This document shows, piece after piece, positions 1-8,460 of a stretch of DNA of 11,904 nt. The stretch covers positions 1-11,904 of the forward strand of contig CAMFZA010000033.1 of NCBI GenBank assembly GCA_946002345.1, read 5' to 3'. The position numbers and the translations under genes were made by a program. Position 1 is the first letter of the stretch. The number at the start of each line of letters is the position of its first letter. The notes beneath the pieces are model-generated. The model did no database searches, was not told where the DNA came from, and was given only the letters and a program-made list of their open reading frames with translations. The DNA is from an uncultured Phascolarctobacterium sp. (GTDB taxonomy: Bacteria; Bacillota; Negativicutes; Acidaminococcales; Acidaminococcaceae).

Positions 1-18
1 GCTTTTTACAGCTCTAAA

Positions 19-357
19 TTAGATGAGTTCGATGATAGCCATTTCAGCTGCATCGCCACGGCGGGGACCTACTCTGTAAATACGAGTAAAGCCGCCTTGT
101 CTGCCTTCATATTTCGGAGCGATTTCTTCAAACAGCTTTTTGGTAACAGTTTCGTCAACCAGTACAGCCAGAACCTGACGACGAGCATGCAGGTCATTGC
201 GTTTTGCCAAAGTAATCAGTTGAGCGGATTGCTTTGCAACTTCTTTAGCTTTGGTAATAGTGGTTTCGATTTTGCCATATTTGAAGAAGGAAGTTAAAAT
301 GCTACGAAACAGAGCTTTACGATTGCTGGAGTTACGACCCAGTTTTCTGTATGCCAT
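19..357 (-). CDS. rplQ: 50S ribosomal protein L17
   Basis: L17 lies near the peptide exit tunnel on the solvent side of the large subunit. The product is 112 aa, the short Firmicutes-type length (E. coli L17 has a C-terminal extension). It begins [18 protein letters not shown], has the conserved [14 protein letters not shown] (residues 29-42) and ends [25 protein letters not shown] in two blocks. ATG start after AAGGGGG. It is the last gene of the alpha cluster. Only 18 bases remain downstream, too few to show a terminator or the next gene (often ecfA transporter genes in Firmicutes). Confidence 0.98.
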   Translation of the reverse strand: MAYRKLGRNSSNRKALFRSILTSFFKYGKIETTITKAKEVAKQSAQLITLAKRNDLHARRQVLAVLVDETVTKKLFEEIAPKYEGRQGGFTRIYRVGPRRGDAAEMAIIELI

Positions 358-376
358 GTGCTTCTGACCCCCTTAA

Positions 377-1339
377 TTAGTCTTCATCAGTTTTGCGTAA
401 GGACAATCCCAGATCGCTAAGCTTTTTCTTAACTTCATCCAAGGATTTCTTACCCAGGTTACGAACCTTCATCATATCTTCTTCGGATTTTTGAGTCAAT
501 TCCTCAACGGTATTGATGCCAGCACGACGCAAGCAGTTGTTGCTACGTACGGACAAATCAAGATCGTCAATGGACATTGTCGCCGGTCCATCCTTAGGTG
601 CTTCCTCTGCTGTAGTATCGCTACCACCCTTCAGGGTTAAGGAACCAGCTTCAGAATCACCAGTATGGAACAACTTGAGATAATCAATTAAGATGCCGGA
701 AGCCATATTCACAGCTTCGTCAGGCATAATGCTACCGTCAGTCCAAACCTCTAAAGTCAGCTTGTCATAGTTGGTAACATTACCTACGCGGGTATCATTA
801 ACAGCAAATTTTACTCTAGTAATAGGAGAGTAAATGGAATCTACCGGAATGATGCCGATAGGTTGATCCGGTTGCTTATTCTTATCCGCAGGCACATAAC
901 CGAGGCCTTTATCAACATGGATTTCCATATTGAAAACTGCGTCCTTATCCAAAGTCGCAATGTGCAGCTCAGGGTTCAAAATCTCTACATCGCTGTCAGC
1001 CATAATATTAGCTGCAGTTACCTCTTGCTCACCAGAGCATTCAATGCGCAGGACTTTTTCCTCTTCGCCTTCCATTTTCAGGCACAATGCCTTAATGTTC
1101 AAAATGATGTCTGCAACATCTTCGCGAACACCAGGAATTGTAGCAAACTCGTGCAGAACGCCGTCAATCTTGACATAAGTTACTGCGGCACCCGGCAGGG
1201 AGGAAAGCAGTACACGACGCAGGCTGTTGCCCAGTGTAATGCCATAGCCTCTCTCCAGCGGCTCCCAAACAAATTTGCCATAGCGACCATCTTCGCTGAT
1301 CTCAGCTGTAACCATCTTAGGTTTTTCAATTTCAATCAT
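377..1339 (-). CDS. rpoA: DNA-directed RNA polymerase subunit alpha
   Basis: Alpha dimerises to scaffold assembly of beta and beta', and its C-terminal domain contacts UP elements and activators. The product is 320 aa (family ~314-330). The N-terminal domain (to ~230) has [20 protein letters not shown] in pieces (residues 23-42), [18 protein letters not shown] (44-61) and GYVPADKN (147-154). After an acidic linker (~235-252) the CTD carries [14 protein letters not shown] with R265, N268 and C269 at the same numbers as E. coli, and [11 protein letters not shown] (294-304). ATG start after AAGAAGGAGG. Spacing to rplQ is 19 nt. Placing alpha in the S13-S11-S4-L17 cluster ties transcription capacity to ribosome synthesis. 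Confidence 0.99.
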   Translation of the reverse strand: MIEIEKPKMVTAEISEDGRYGKFVWEPLERGYGITLGNSLRRVLLSSLPGAAVTYVKIDGVLHEFATIPGVREDVADIILNIKALCLKMEGEEEKVLRIECSGEQEVTAANIMADSDVEILNPELHIATLDKDAVFNMEIHVDKGLGYVPADKNKQPDQPIGIIPVDSIYSPITRVKFAVNDTRVGNVTNYDKLTLEVWTDGSIMPDEAVNMASGILIDYLKLFHTGDSEAGSLTLKGGSDTTAEEAPKDGPATMSIDDLDLSVRSNNCLRRAGINTVEELTQKSEEDMMKVRNLGKKSLDEVKKKLSDLGLSLRKTDED

Positions 1340-1360
1340 TCGGAAAGCCTCCTTCTTTCG

Positions 1361-1377
1361 CGTATTACCACAATACG
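1361..1377 (-). promoter_or_regulatory. Small hairpin in the rpoA leader
   Basis: CGTATT (1361-1366) and AATACG (1372-1377) form a perfect 6-bp inverted repeat with a 5-nt loop in the 70-nt rpsD-rpoA spacer. In the transcript it lies just upstream of the AAGGAGG site of rpoA. There is no U-run after it, so it is not an intrinsic terminator. It might adjust rpoA translation or mark an RNA-processing site; that is inference. I saw no convincing promoter in the spacer. Confidence 0.35.
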
Positions 1378-1409
1378 TCTCTCAGTGGGTGGCACAAGAT
1401 GTTCACTAA

Positions 1410-2003
1410 TTATTTAGAGTACAACTCAACGATGAAGTGCTCTTCAATAGGAACATCAATTTCCTCACGAGTCGGGAAACGATCTACTTTGCCGCTCAGG
1501 TTAGCAGCATCCAGAACCAGCCAAGCCGGAACTGCTTTAGTAGCCAGAGTTTCGTCCATGCCTTTGAAATATTCCTTAGCACGGCTGTTTTCCATAACGC
1601 TAACAACGTCACCAGCTTTAATCAAAGCGGAAGGAATGTCCAAACGCTTGCCGTTAACAGCAATGTGGCCATGTCTTACGATTTGACGAGCTTGACGGCG
1701 GGTGTTAGCCAAGCCCAGACGGAAAACAACGTTATCAATTCTTCTTTCCAAAAGGATCAACAGGTTTTCACCGGTGATGCCTTCCATTTTCTTAGCTTTA
1801 TCATAGTAGCCACGGAATTGTTTTTCCAGGACACCATAGATAAATTTAGCTTTTTGTTTTTCAGTTAACTGAATGCCATACTCGCTTTTCTTTCTGTTTT
1901 GGCGTTTAGCTTGGCGCTTAGATTCCTTGCTAATGCCCAGAAATGCCGGAGCAAGACCCAAAGATCTGCATCTTTTCAGGACAGGCGTTCTATCAATTGC
2001 CAT
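1410..2003 (-). CDS. rpsD: 30S ribosomal protein S4, cysteine-poor form
   Basis: S4 is a primary binder of the 16S 5' domain, helps nucleate 30S assembly and lines the mRNA entry channel. The product is 197 aa (usual ~198-208). The N-terminal segment has a single cysteine (C12), so the zinc-knuckle seen in some S4 proteins is absent. The S4 RNA-binding domain lies at ~87-150 ([33 protein letters not shown]). ATG start after TTGGAGGTG. Its position between rpsK and rpoA matches the E. coli and Clostridia-type order, unlike B. subtilis. A 70-nt spacer, the longest in the window, follows. Confidence 0.98.
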   Translation of the reverse strand: MAIDRTPVLKRCRSLGLAPAFLGISKESKRQAKRQNRKKSEYGIQLTEKQKAKFIYGVLEKQFRGYYDKAKKMEGITGENLLILLERRIDNVVFRLGLANTRRQARQIVRHGHIAVNGKRLDIPSALIKAGDVVSVMENSRAKEYFKGMDETLATKAVPAWLVLDAANLSGKVDRFPTREEIDVPIEEHFIVELYSK

Positions 2004-2019
2004 CTATGTACACCTCCAA

Positions 2020-2412
2020 TTAAACTCTTCTACGTTTCGGCGGACGGCAGCCGTTATGCGGAATAGGAGTTACGTCCTTAATGGAGTTAACTTCCAGACC
2101 TGCAGCTTGAAGTGCACGGATAGCAGCTTCACGACCTGCGCCGGGGCCTTTAACGAATACTTCAACATTTTTCAAGCCATGCTCCATAGCAGCTTTGGTT
2201 GCTTCTTCAGCAGCCATTTGTGCAGCAAACGGAGTGCTCTTACGGCTGCCACGGAAACCGAGGCCGCCTGCGGAGGCCCAGCTCAAAACGTTACCTTCAG
2301 TATCGGAGATGGTAACAATAGTATTATTGAAGGTGGAGCGAATGTGTGCTACACCGTTAATGACGTTTTTGCTAACTTTCTTTTTGTTGCGAACAACTTT
2401 CTTGCCAGCCAC
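2020..2412 (-). CDS. rpsK: 30S ribosomal protein S11
   Basis: S11 sits on the platform of the small subunit, by the E site and the mRNA exit. The product is 130 aa, standard. It has a lysine/arginine-rich N-terminal extension, then [18 protein letters not shown] (residues ~20-37), [19 protein letters not shown] (47-65), and the invariant end [16 protein letters not shown]. The Asn-Gly in that tail is the site of isoaspartate formation in E. coli S11. Start is GTG (2410-2412) after GAGGGAGGG. 16 nt before rpsD. Confidence 0.98.
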   Translation of the reverse strand: MAGKKVVRNKKKVSKNVINGVAHIRSTFNNTIVTISDTEGNVLSWASAGGLGFRGSRKSTPFAAQMAAEEATKAAMEHGLKNVEVFVKGPGAGREAAIRALQAAGLEVNSIKDVTPIPHNGCRPPKRRRV

Positions 2413-2434
2413 TGGTTTATCCCTCCCTCGCTAA

Positions 2435-2803
2435 TTATTTCTTTTTGCCTGCAATAGTACGTTTCGGACCTTTACGGGTGCGGGCATTGTTCTTAGTGTT
2501 TTGACCGCGTACGGGCAGACCCATACGATGTCTACGGCCACGATAGGAGCCAATTTCAATTAAGCGTTTGATGTTGAGGGATTCCTCACGGCGGAGGTCA
2601 CCTTCTACTTTATAGTCGCTATCCAGAGTCTCACGAATCTTGGAAACTTCTTCCTCGGTCAGATCACGAACGCGAGTGTCAGGATTGATACCAGTTTTAG
2701 CTAAGATTTCACGAGAGAGAGTCAGGCCGATACCATAAATATACGGCAGTGCATACTCAATGCGTTTATCTCTCGGCAAATCGACACCAGAAATACGTGC
2801 CAT
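2435..2803 (-). CDS. rpsM: 30S ribosomal protein S13
   Basis: S13 lies at the top of the small-subunit head, forms bridges to L5 in the central protuberance and touches P-site tRNA with its basic tail. The product is 122 aa, standard. It begins [20 protein letters not shown], has a helix-two-turn-helix region with [11 protein letters not shown] (24-34), and the conserved [17 protein letters not shown] (residues 85-101) followed by [11 protein letters not shown] and a lysine-rich end. ATG start with GAAGGAGGTG upstream. 17 nt after rpmJ and 22 nt before rpsK. Confidence 0.98.
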   Translation of the reverse strand: MARISGVDLPRDKRIEYALPYIYGIGLTLSREILAKTGINPDTRVRDLTEEEVSKIRETLDSDYKVEGDLRREESLNIKRLIEIGSYRGRRHRMGLPVRGQNTKNNARTRKGPKRTIAGKKK

Positions 2804-2820
2804 TAATGTGCACCTCCTTC

Positions 2821-2937
<117 letters not shown>

Positions 2938-2963
2938 TTAAACCTCCTCTTTGCCTGTCTTGG

Positions 2964-3182
2964 TTATTTATACCGATAAGTAATTCTTCCACGATTGAGG
3001 TCGTACGGAGTAAGCTCCACGGTAACCTTATCACCAGGCAAAATCTTGATGAAGTTCATACGAATCTTACCGGATATATGTGCTAGAATTACGTGACCGT
3101 TTACCAGTTGTACCTGGAACATAGCATTGGGAAGTGCTTCAAGAATTGTGCCTTCAACCTCAATTACATCCTGTTTGGACAC
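2964..3182 (-). CDS. infA: Translation initiation factor IF-1
   Basis: IF-1 binds the A site of the 30S subunit during initiation and helps IF-2 and IF-3 select the start codon. The 72-aa product equals the family length and is a single S1/OB-fold domain. It reads [19 protein letters not shown] at the start, with [21 protein letters not shown] (residues ~22-42) and [16 protein letters not shown] at the end. Start is GTG (3180-3182). The SD AAGGAGG overlaps the adk TAA stop (TAAGGAGG), so translation of adk and infA is likely coupled. It is followed by rpmJ after 29 nt. Confidence 0.98.
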   Translation of the reverse strand: MSKQDVIEVEGTILEALPNAMFQVQLVNGHVILAHISGKIRMNFIKILPGDKVTVELTPYDLNRGRITYRYK

Positions 3183-3194
3183 TTCTTTACCTCC

Positions 3195-3845
3195 TTATTT
3201 GCTACATCCGAGACTAGCCTTAACATCAGCATATACCTTGTCGATAGCCTGCAGGCCGTCGATATCTTTGAATAAGCCTTGTTTGGTGTAGTACTCGATC
3301 AACGGTTCAGTTTGTGCATGATATGCTTGTAAACGATTCTTTACGGTTTCCTCTTTGTCATCATCACGTTGATAGAGGTTGCCGCCGCACTTATCGCAAA
3401 CGCCCTCTACCTTGCTGGGGTTAAAGCTTACATGATAGGTTGCACCGCAAGCTTTGCAGATGCGGCGACCAGTTACACGGCCAACCAGTTCGGAGTCGGG
3501 AACAGCGATATTTACAACACCGGTCAATTTAATGCCCAGGTCTTTCAGGATTCCGTCCAGAGCAATTGCTTGCTCCTCAGTTCTCGGGAAGCCATCTAAA
3601 ATGAAGCCATTTGCACATTCGGGCTTGGACAAGCCTTCGCGAACGATGCCAATGGTTACGACGTCGGGGACAAGTCCACCAGCGTCCATGTATCTTTTTG
3701 CCTCTTTACCAAGCTCGGTGCCTTGCTTTACAGCAGCACGGAACATGTCACCTGTAGAGATGTGAGGGATTTTAAATTCATCAATGAGTCTTTCTGCTTG
3801 AGTGCCTTTGCCAGCACCCGGAGGTCCCATTAAAAGAATATACAT
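3195..3845 (-). CDS. adk: Adenylate kinase, zinc-LID form
   Basis: Adenylate kinase interconverts ATP + AMP and 2 ADP in the cytosol. The 216-aa product is the long bacterial form. The P-loop GPPGAGKGT is at residues 7-15. The AMP-binding region includes STGDMFR (30-36) and the DGFPRT motif (84-89). The LID domain has four cysteines, C130, C133, C150 and C153, as in zinc-binding Gram-positive enzymes. Next comes the arginine-bearing segment [12 protein letters not shown] (171-182). ATG start; SD overlaps the secY TAG. Placement directly after secY is typical of Firmicutes. What follows is infA after 12 nt, not map, which normally sits there. Confidence 0.98.
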   Translation of the reverse strand: MYILLMGPPGAGKGTQAERLIDEFKIPHISTGDMFRAAVKQGTELGKEAKRYMDAGGLVPDVVTIGIVREGLSKPECANGFILDGFPRTEEQAIALDGILKDLGIKLTGVVNIAVPDSELVGRVTGRRICKACGATYHVSFNPSKVEGVCDKCGGNLYQRDDDKEETVKNRLQAYHAQTEPLIEYYTKQGLFKDIDGLQAIDKVYADVKASLGCSK

Positions 3846-3857
3846 TCTGAATTCCTC

Positions 3858-5114
3858 CTATTTCATAAAGCCATGATAATGACGCATCAGTACCAGAGAC
3901 TCTATTTGCTTCATAGTATCCAATGCAACGCCAACTACGATCAAAAGAGCAGTACCGCCAAAGTAAATACCTTCGATGCGGGTCATCCAGCCAATAGCAT
4001 GAGGCATCAGCGCGATTAAAGAGAGGAAGATGGCGCCTGCCAGAGTTATTCTAGACATTACTCTATCAAGATAATCGGTTGTAGGCTTACCAGGACGAAG
4101 TCCAGGGATAAAGCCGCCGTTCTTTTTGATATTGTCGGAAAGGTCTCCAATGTTAAAGCTTACTGCTGTATAGAAGTAAGTGAAGAACAAAATCATCAGA
4201 ACGTAGAGAGTAGTTTGCAAGGGACTACCCCATTCAAACCACTTGCCAAGGGTTTTAACCCAGGGTACATCCACAAACTGGGCGATAGTCACAGGAAACA
4301 TCAAAACGCTGGAAGCGAAGATGATGGGAATAACGCCTGCTGTGTTGACCTTTAGGGGAATATAGCTGGTATGACCGCCATATGCTTTCTTGCCTACAAC
4401 ACGTTTTGCATATTGAACGGGAATTTTGCGAATACCCTGGGAAATCATGATTACAAAAACAATCATGGCCAGAGCAATAGCCGCGAACAAAATTACATTC
4501 AAAATGTTGACCGTGCCTGCTTGTAAATATTGGAAAATTATTTTGAGTCCGTCAGGTAGTCGGGATACGATACCGGCAAAGATGATCAAGGAGATACCAT
4601 TGCCAACACCTTTAGCAGTCATCTGCTCACCAATCCACATGAGGAAGACTGTTCCTGCGGTCAGAGTCAGGGCAATCAGCAGAATCGAACCGATTCCGGG
4701 GTTATTGATTGCCATGCGCAGGCCATAGGCCATGCCGCAGGCTTGGATAAACGCCAAAGCCACCGTCAGCATACGAGTAAGCTTTGTCGTTTTCTTATAG
4801 CCTTCTTCGCCTTCCTTGGACCATTGCTCCAAGGTCGGTACAACCACCTTCAACAGCTGCAAAATAATTGAAGCGTTAATATATGGGGTAATACTCATAG
4901 CAAAAATTGAGAATTTGCTCAAGGCGCCGCCACTGAACATATCCAACAGGCCAAACAGGTTGCCACTGCGGAAAAGCTGTTCAATTACTGAGGCGTTGAC
5001 GCCAGGAACAGGGATATGTGTTCCAGCCCTGAATACGATGAACATGGCGAGAGTAAATATAACTTTTTGCCTGAGTTCTGTTATTCTAAAAATGTTTGCG
5101 AGGGCTGCTAACAC
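3858..5114 (-). CDS. secY: Preprotein translocase subunit SecY
   Basis: SecY is the pore subunit of the SecYEG channel that exports and inserts proteins at the cytoplasmic membrane. The 418-aa product shows ten hydrophobic segments, roughly residues 17-34, 68-92, 114-134, 143-163, 173-196, 203-226, 259-280, 300-324, 355-377 and 382-405. The plug region (SGGALSKFSIFAMSITPYI, ~61-79), GNGISLIIFAGI (171-182), the cytosolic ribosome/SecA loop RKIPVQYAKRVVG (229-241) and GGFIPGLRPGKPT (333-345) are all present. Start is GTG (5112-5114), one base after the rplO stop with GAGGTG seven bases upstream, implying coupled translation. The stop is TAG, the only TAG among the stop codons I checked here, and it overlaps the adk SD (AAATAGGAGG). 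Confidence 0.98.
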   Translation of the reverse strand: MLAALANIFRITELRQKVIFTLAMFIVFRAGTHIPVPGVNASVIEQLFRSGNLFGLLDMFSGGALSKFSIFAMSITPYINASIILQLLKVVVPTLEQWSKEGEEGYKKTTKLTRMLTVALAFIQACGMAYGLRMAINNPGIGSILLIALTLTAGTVFLMWIGEQMTAKGVGNGISLIIFAGIVSRLPDGLKIIFQYLQAGTVNILNVILFAAIALAMIVFVIMISQGIRKIPVQYAKRVVGKKAYGGHTSYIPLKVNTAGVIPIIFASSVLMFPVTIAQFVDVPWVKTLGKWFEWGSPLQTTLYVLMILFFTYFYTAVSFNIGDLSDNIKKNGGFIPGLRPGKPTTDYLDRVMSRITLAGAIFLSLIALMPHAIGWMTRIEGIYFGGTALLIVVGVALDTMKQIESLVLMRHYHGFMK

Positions 5115-5115
5115 T

Positions 5116-5556
5116 TTAGATCACCTCAATCTTACCGCCAGCTGCAATGATTTTTTCTTCAGCAGATTTGCTGAAGCCCATAGCTTGAACAGTAAGCTTC
5201 TTGGTCAATTCGCCATTGCCAAGGATGCGGATACCGTCGCGAACATTCTTAACGATACCTTCTTCAATGAGCATTACAGGTTCAACAACGGTGCCGTCCT
5301 CAAAACGGTTGAGTACGGAAACGTTGATTTCAACATAGTCTTTACCAAATTTATTGTAGAAACCGCGTTTCGGAAGACGCAGGTACAAGGGTCTTTGACC
5401 ACCTTCAAAACCAGGGCGCTTTACGCCGCCGGAACGGGACTTTTGACCCTTCTGGCCTTTGCCGGAAGTTTTGCCCAGGCCGCTACCCAGGCCACGACCT
5501 ACGCGAACTGCTACACGTTTAGATCCCGGAGCGGGAGACAATTCATGTAAATTCAT
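5116..5556 (-). CDS. rplO: 50S ribosomal protein L15
   Basis: L15 is a late-assembly protein threading a long Gly/Lys/Arg-rich extension into 23S rRNA. With the ATG at 5554-5556 the product is 146 aa, the family norm. It begins [14 protein letters not shown], followed by the extended region [20 protein letters not shown] (residues 20-39) and the C-terminal globular domain ending [13 protein letters not shown] longer frame could begin at GTG 5566-5568, but that GTG is the last part of the AAGGAGGTG ribosome site itself, so it is rejected. The TAA stop is one base from the secY GTG, and the GAGGTG used by secY lies inside the last rplO codons. Confidence 0.96.
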   Translation of the reverse strand: MNLHELSPAPGSKRVAVRVGRGLGSGLGKTSGKGQKGQKSRSGGVKRPGFEGGQRPLYLRLPKRGFYNKFGKDYVEINVSVLNRFEDGTVVEPVMLIEEGIVKNVRDGIRILGNGELTKKLTVQAMGFSKSAEEKIIAAGGKIEVI

Positions 5557-5577
5557 CTTCAAGTACACCTCCTTGTC

Positions 5578-5757
5578 TTACGCTTCTTCAACTTTCACGA
5601 GATGTTCTACTTTATGAATCATGCCGCGAATAGTCGGAGTATCTTCTTTAACTACGCTAGTATTAATTTTGCCTAAGCCCAGAGCCTTTACGGTTGCACG
5701 TTGATCTTTGGGGTAACCGATCAAGCTGCGGGTCAGGGTGATTTTAACTTGTGCCAT
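5578..5757 (-). CDS. rpmD: 50S ribosomal protein L30
   Basis: L30 is a small ferredoxin-fold-like large-subunit protein. I read this gene directly from the reverse complement between rpsE and rplO. The ATG at 5755-5757, preceded by GAGGAGG, opens a 59-codon frame ending in TAA at 5578-5580. The product begins [19 protein letters not shown] and contains the family core [12 protein letters not shown] (residues 21-32) and [19 protein letters not shown] (40-58). Length and position are standard. It is 15 nt after rpsE and 21 nt before rplO. Confidence 0.97.
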   Translation of the reverse strand: MAQVKITLTRSLIGYPKDQRATVKALGLGKINTSVVKEDTPTIRGMIHKVEHLVKVEEA

Positions 5758-5772
5758 GACAAATTCCTCCTC

Positions 5773-6273
5773 TTAGCCCAGCAGTTCTTCTACGGTTTTA
5801 CCACGCAGAGCTGCAACAGATTCAGCAGATTTCAAGGTTCTCAGAGCCTCAATGGTTGCACGAACCATGTTATTGGGGTTGTTAGAACCTTGAGATTTAG
5901 TCAGGATATCACGAACGCCTGCCAATTCCAATACGGCACGAACGGGGCCACCAGCGATAACACCAGTACCTTTTCTAGCCGGTTTCAGGAATACGCGGCC
6001 TGCGCCGAATACACCAATGATTTCATGAGGAATGGTGGTGCCTACCAGAGGAACGCTAACCAAATTTTTCTTAGCGTCATCAAGGCCCTTACGGATAGCT
6101 TCAGGAACCTCTGCAGCTTTACCAAGGCCCATGCCTACATGACCATTTTCATCACCTACAACAACAAGTGCAGCGAAGGAGAAACGACGTCCGCCTTTAA
6201 CAACCTTAGCAACACGGTTGATGAAAACGACTTTTTCTTGTAATTCGTTTTCTTTATTTTCGAAGTTCGCCAC
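5773..6273 (-). CDS. rpsE: 30S ribosomal protein S5
   Basis: S5 lies at the mRNA entry channel and the hinge between head and body, and affects decoding accuracy. The product is 166 aa, as in Firmicutes. An N-terminal double-stranded-RNA-binding-like domain (residues ~11-74) carries the loop [14 protein letters not shown] (20-33), where spectinomycin-resistance changes are known in other species; the loop looks intact. The C-terminal domain includes [26 protein letters not shown] in pieces (97-122). Start is GTG (6271-6273) after AAGGAGG. 15 nt before rpmD. Confidence 0.98.
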   Translation of the reverse strand: MANFENKENELQEKVVFINRVAKVVKGGRRFSFAALVVVGDENGHVGMGLGKAAEVPEAIRKGLDDAKKNLVSVPLVGTTIPHEIIGVFGAGRVFLKPARKGTGVIAGGPVRAVLELAGVRDILTKSQGSNNPNNMVRATIEALRTLKSAESVAALRGKTVEELLG

Positions 6274-6290
6274 TTTATTTCCTCCTTCTC

Positions 6291-6653
6291 TTAGAATACA
6301 AGGCCAGCTTCACGTGCAGCTTCAGCCAGGGCAGCAACACGGCCGTGGTACAGATAGCCACCACGATCGAATACTACTTCCTTCACGCCTTTAGCCAGTG
6401 CTTTTTCAGCGATTGCCTTACCTACAGCCTTTGCAGCTTCAATGTTGCCGCCGTAGTTTTCTTTCAGATTCTTTTCTACGGTGCTAGCAGCAGCGATGGT
6501 TTCGCCGGTCTCATCGTTAATAACCTGTGCATAGATGTTAGCCAGGGAACGATATACGTTCAGACGAGGTTTTTCTGCAGTACCGATGATATATCTACGA
6601 GAACGGAGATGACGCTTTTGACGTTTCTCGTTTTTATCAACTCTGTTAAACAA
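6291..6653 (-). CDS. rplR: 50S ribosomal protein L18, probable TTG start
   Basis: L18 binds 5S rRNA with L5 in the central protuberance. With the TTG start at 6651-6653 the product is 120 aa, the usual Firmicutes length. It contains a basic N-terminal segment ([12 protein letters not shown]), [18 protein letters not shown] (residues ~28-45) and the C-terminal [24 protein letters not shown] longer frame begins at GTG 6660-6662, but AAGGGA directly abuts that GTG with no spacer, whereas the TTG lies about eight bases after AGGGAG. The TTG is therefore preferred; confidence in the gene is near certain, in the exact start moderate. 16 nt after rplF, 17 nt before rpsE. Confidence 0.93.
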   Translation of the reverse strand: MFNRVDKNEKRQKRHLRSRRYIIGTAEKPRLNVYRSLANIYAQVINDETGETIAAASTVEKNLKENYGGNIEAAKAVGKAIAEKALAKGVKEVVFDRGGYLYHGRVAALAEAAREAGLVF

Positions 6654-6678
6654 GAGTTTCACTCCCTTCTTTTAGAAA

Positions 6679-7227
6679 TTATTTCTTGCCTTTAGCGCCA
6701 GCTTTACCAATCTTACGACGAACATGTTCGCCTTCATAACGGATACCTTTACCTTTATAGGGTTCAGGCGGACGCAGGGTACGAATATCAGCAGCAACTG
6801 CACCTACCAACTCTTTATTAGCACCGCTTACAACGATCTTGTTCGGAGCGGGAACTTCAAAAGTAATACCAGCAGGCGGCTCTTTAACAACCGGGTGAGA
6901 GAAACCCAGAGTGAAGTTAATGTTGTTGCCTTGTTTAGCAGCACGGTAACCAACGCCTTGGATTTCCAAAGTCTTGGAGAAACCAGCGGTTACGCCTACG
7001 ATCATGTTGTTGATCAAAGTACGGGACAGACCATGCAGGGAACGGTTTTCTTTTTCATCGTTCGGACGCTCAACAGTGATAACACCGTTGTCCATGGTCA
7101 ATTTCATGTTTTTGCTGATTTGGCGAGCCAATTCGCCTTTAGGACCTTTTACGGTCACATAGTTATTTTCAATGGTAACTGTTACACCAGCGGGAACAGT
7201 AATTGGCATTTTACCAATTCTAGACAC
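6679..7227 (-). CDS. rplF: 50S ribosomal protein L6
   Basis: L6 binds domain VI of 23S rRNA near the sarcin-ricin loop and the factor-binding site. The product is 182 aa (usual ~177-180), with two repeated alpha/beta domains (residues ~1-80 and ~85-175). The N terminus is [11 protein letters not shown], and the family signature PEPYKGKGI is at 154-162, followed by [17 protein letters not shown]. Start is GTG (7225-7227), nine bases after TAGGAGG. Spacers are 27 nt from rpsH and 16 nt to rplR. Confidence 0.98.
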   Translation of the reverse strand: MSRIGKMPITVPAGVTVTIENNYVTVKGPKGELARQISKNMKLTMDNGVITVERPNDEKENRSLHGLSRTLINNMIVGVTAGFSKTLEIQGVGYRAAKQGNNINFTLGFSHPVVKEPPAGITFEVPAPNKIVVSGANKELVGAVAADIRTLRPPEPYKGKGIRYEGEHVRRKIGKAGAKGKK

Positions 7228-7254
7228 GTGCGAGCACCTCCTATCTTTTCAGTA

Positions 7255-7653
7255 TTACCATACGTATGCAAGAACTTCGCCGCCCAAGCCTGCTTTACGA
7301 GCAGCTTTGTCGGTCATCAAGCCTTGGGAAGTAGAAATTAATGCAATACCCAGACCTCCGAGGACTCTAGGCAGTTGGTCTTTTTGAGAGTAAACTCTCA
7401 GACCAGGTTTGGAAATACGTTTAATACCGGAGATAACTTTCTCTTTATTTGCACCGTATTTCAGGCTGACTTTGATCATTCCTTGCTTGTTGTCAGCAAT
7501 TACTTCAAAATCTTTAATGAAGCCCTCAGCTTTCAGAATTTCTGCGATAGCAACTTTCATCTTGCTGCTGGGGATTTCAACTTTATCGTGATGAACTGAA
7601 TTTGCGTTACGAATACGGGTAAGCATATCAGCAATCGGGTCAGTCATTACCAT
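7255..7653 (-). CDS. rpsH: 30S ribosomal protein S8
   Basis: S8 binds helix 21 of 16S rRNA and organises the central domain of the small subunit. In E. coli it also represses the spc operon by binding its mRNA. The product is 132 aa, the standard length, beginning [17 protein letters not shown] and carrying the C-terminal signature [17 protein letters not shown] (residues 102-118). I chose the first ATG (7653) over the second (7647) because AGGAAGGAGGG is 10 bases upstream of the first, and homologues share the MVMTDP start. Whether S8 autoregulation operates here cannot be judged; I did not find a recognisable helix-21 mimic. Confidence 0.97.
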   Translation of the reverse strand: MVMTDPIADMLTRIRNANSVHHDKVEIPSSKMKVAIAEILKAEGFIKDFEVIADNKQGMIKVSLKYGANKEKVISGIKRISKPGLRVYSQKDQLPRVLGGLGIALISTSQGLMTDKAARKAGLGGEVLAYVW

Positions 7654-7684
7654 ACTTAAATACCCTCCTTCCTTGTTGTCTGTC

Positions 7685-7870
7685 TTACCAGCTTGCTTTG
7701 GTTACGCCCGGAATAGCACCTTTGTAAGCATATTCACGGAAGCAGATACGGCAGAGGCCAAATTTACGCATATAGCCATGAGGTCTGCCGCATACTTTGC
7801 AGCGGTTATATTGGCGAACTTCGTATTTAGGCTCGCCTTTCCATTTTTCGATCAGGGCTTTTTTAGCCAC
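7685..7870 (-). CDS. rpsN: 30S ribosomal protein S14, type Z (zinc-binding)
   Basis: S14 is a late-binding protein of the 30S head. This is the short, 61-aa zinc-binding form, with C24xxC27 and C40xxC43 (CKVC and CRIC) forming one zinc site, rather than the ~90-100 aa cysteine-free form. It opens [10 protein letters not shown] and ends [12 protein letters not shown], typical of Firmicutes S14-Z. The start is GTG (7868-7870) after GAGGAGGG. Position between rplE and rpsH is standard for the spc cluster. In many Firmicutes a cysteine-free paralogue elsewhere replaces this form under zinc limitation; none is in the window. Confidence 0.98.
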   Translation of the reverse strand: MAKKALIEKWKGEPKYEVRQYNRCKVCGRPHGYMRKFGLCRICFREYAYKGAIPGVTKASW

Positions 7871-7886
7871 GGTATTCCCTCCTCAC

Positions 7887-8432
7887 TTATGCGCCAAACG
7901 GCATTCCGAGAAGTCTGAGCAATTCTCTAGCTTCTTCGTCAGTCTTAGCGGTAGTTACAAAGATGATATCCATGCCACGAACTTTATCGATCTTGTCGTA
8001 TTCGATTTCCGGGAAAATCAATTGTTCTTTCAGGCCCAGGGCGTAGTTGCCACGGCCGTCAAAAGCAGAAGCGCTAACACCGCGGAAGTCACGTACACGC
8101 GGAAGAGCGAGATTCATCAGTTTATCAAGGAAATAGTACATACGGTCGCCACGCAGGGTAACTTTAGCACCCAAAGGCATGCCTTGACGTACTTTGAAAG
8201 CTGCGATGGATTTCTTAGCTTTGGTGATAACAGGTTTTTGACCTGCGATTTGAGTCATATCAGCAACTGCTGCTTCCAGAGCCTTGCTGTTGCCAACTGC
8301 TTCGCCAACGCCCATGTTGATGACAACTTTCTCTACTTTAGGGATTTCCATTACATTTTTATATTGGAATTTGTCATGAAGAGCTTTAACAACTTCGGAC
8401 AAATATTTTTCTTGCAATCTGGTCTTTGCCAT
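7887..8432 (-). CDS. rplE: 50S ribosomal protein L5
   Basis: L5 binds 5S rRNA as part of the 5S particle in the central protuberance and contacts S13 and P-site tRNA. The product is 181 aa (usual ~179-180). It has the family signature [13 protein letters not shown] (residues 33-45), [24 protein letters not shown] in pieces (71-94), and [11 protein letters not shown] (110-120), which includes the tRNA-contacting region. It ends LLGMPFGA, close to family consensus. The ATG follows AAAGGAGGAAATAACTGA. It lies 28 nt after rplX and 16 nt before rpsN. Confidence 0.98.
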   Translation of the reverse strand: MAKTRLQEKYLSEVVKALHDKFQYKNVMEIPKVEKVVINMGVGEAVGNSKALEAAVADMTQIAGQKPVITKAKKSIAAFKVRQGMPLGAKVTLRGDRMYYFLDKLMNLALPRVRDFRGVSASAFDGRGNYALGLKEQLIFPEIEYDKIDKVRGMDIIFVTTAKTDEEARELLRLLGMPFGA

Positions 8433-8460
8433 TCAGTTATTTCCTCCTTTCCCGGAAAAA

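Noticed and set aside
1..18. Terminator after rplQ
   Set aside because: Only 18 bases remain downstream, and no stem with a U-run can be seen in them.
1360..1400. Promoter for rpoA (TTGTGC and TATTGT in transcript sense)
   Set aside because: The -35-like box matches only about three of six bases and the -10-like box four, with a 16-base spacer overlapping the hairpin. Chance is enough to explain it.
4816..5550. Long plus-strand open frame opposite secY and rplO (similar ones at 7797-8531, 6724-7341, 1873-2457)
   Set aside because: All lie antisense to clearly conserved ribosomal or SecY genes, show no family motifs and lack suitable upstream context. They are codon-bias shadows.
8448..8458. 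Palindrome TTTCC-C-GGAAA in the rplX-rplE spacer as a terminator or operator
   Set aside because: The one-base centre cannot form a hairpin loop, there is no U-run, and the symmetry is short and AT-rich.
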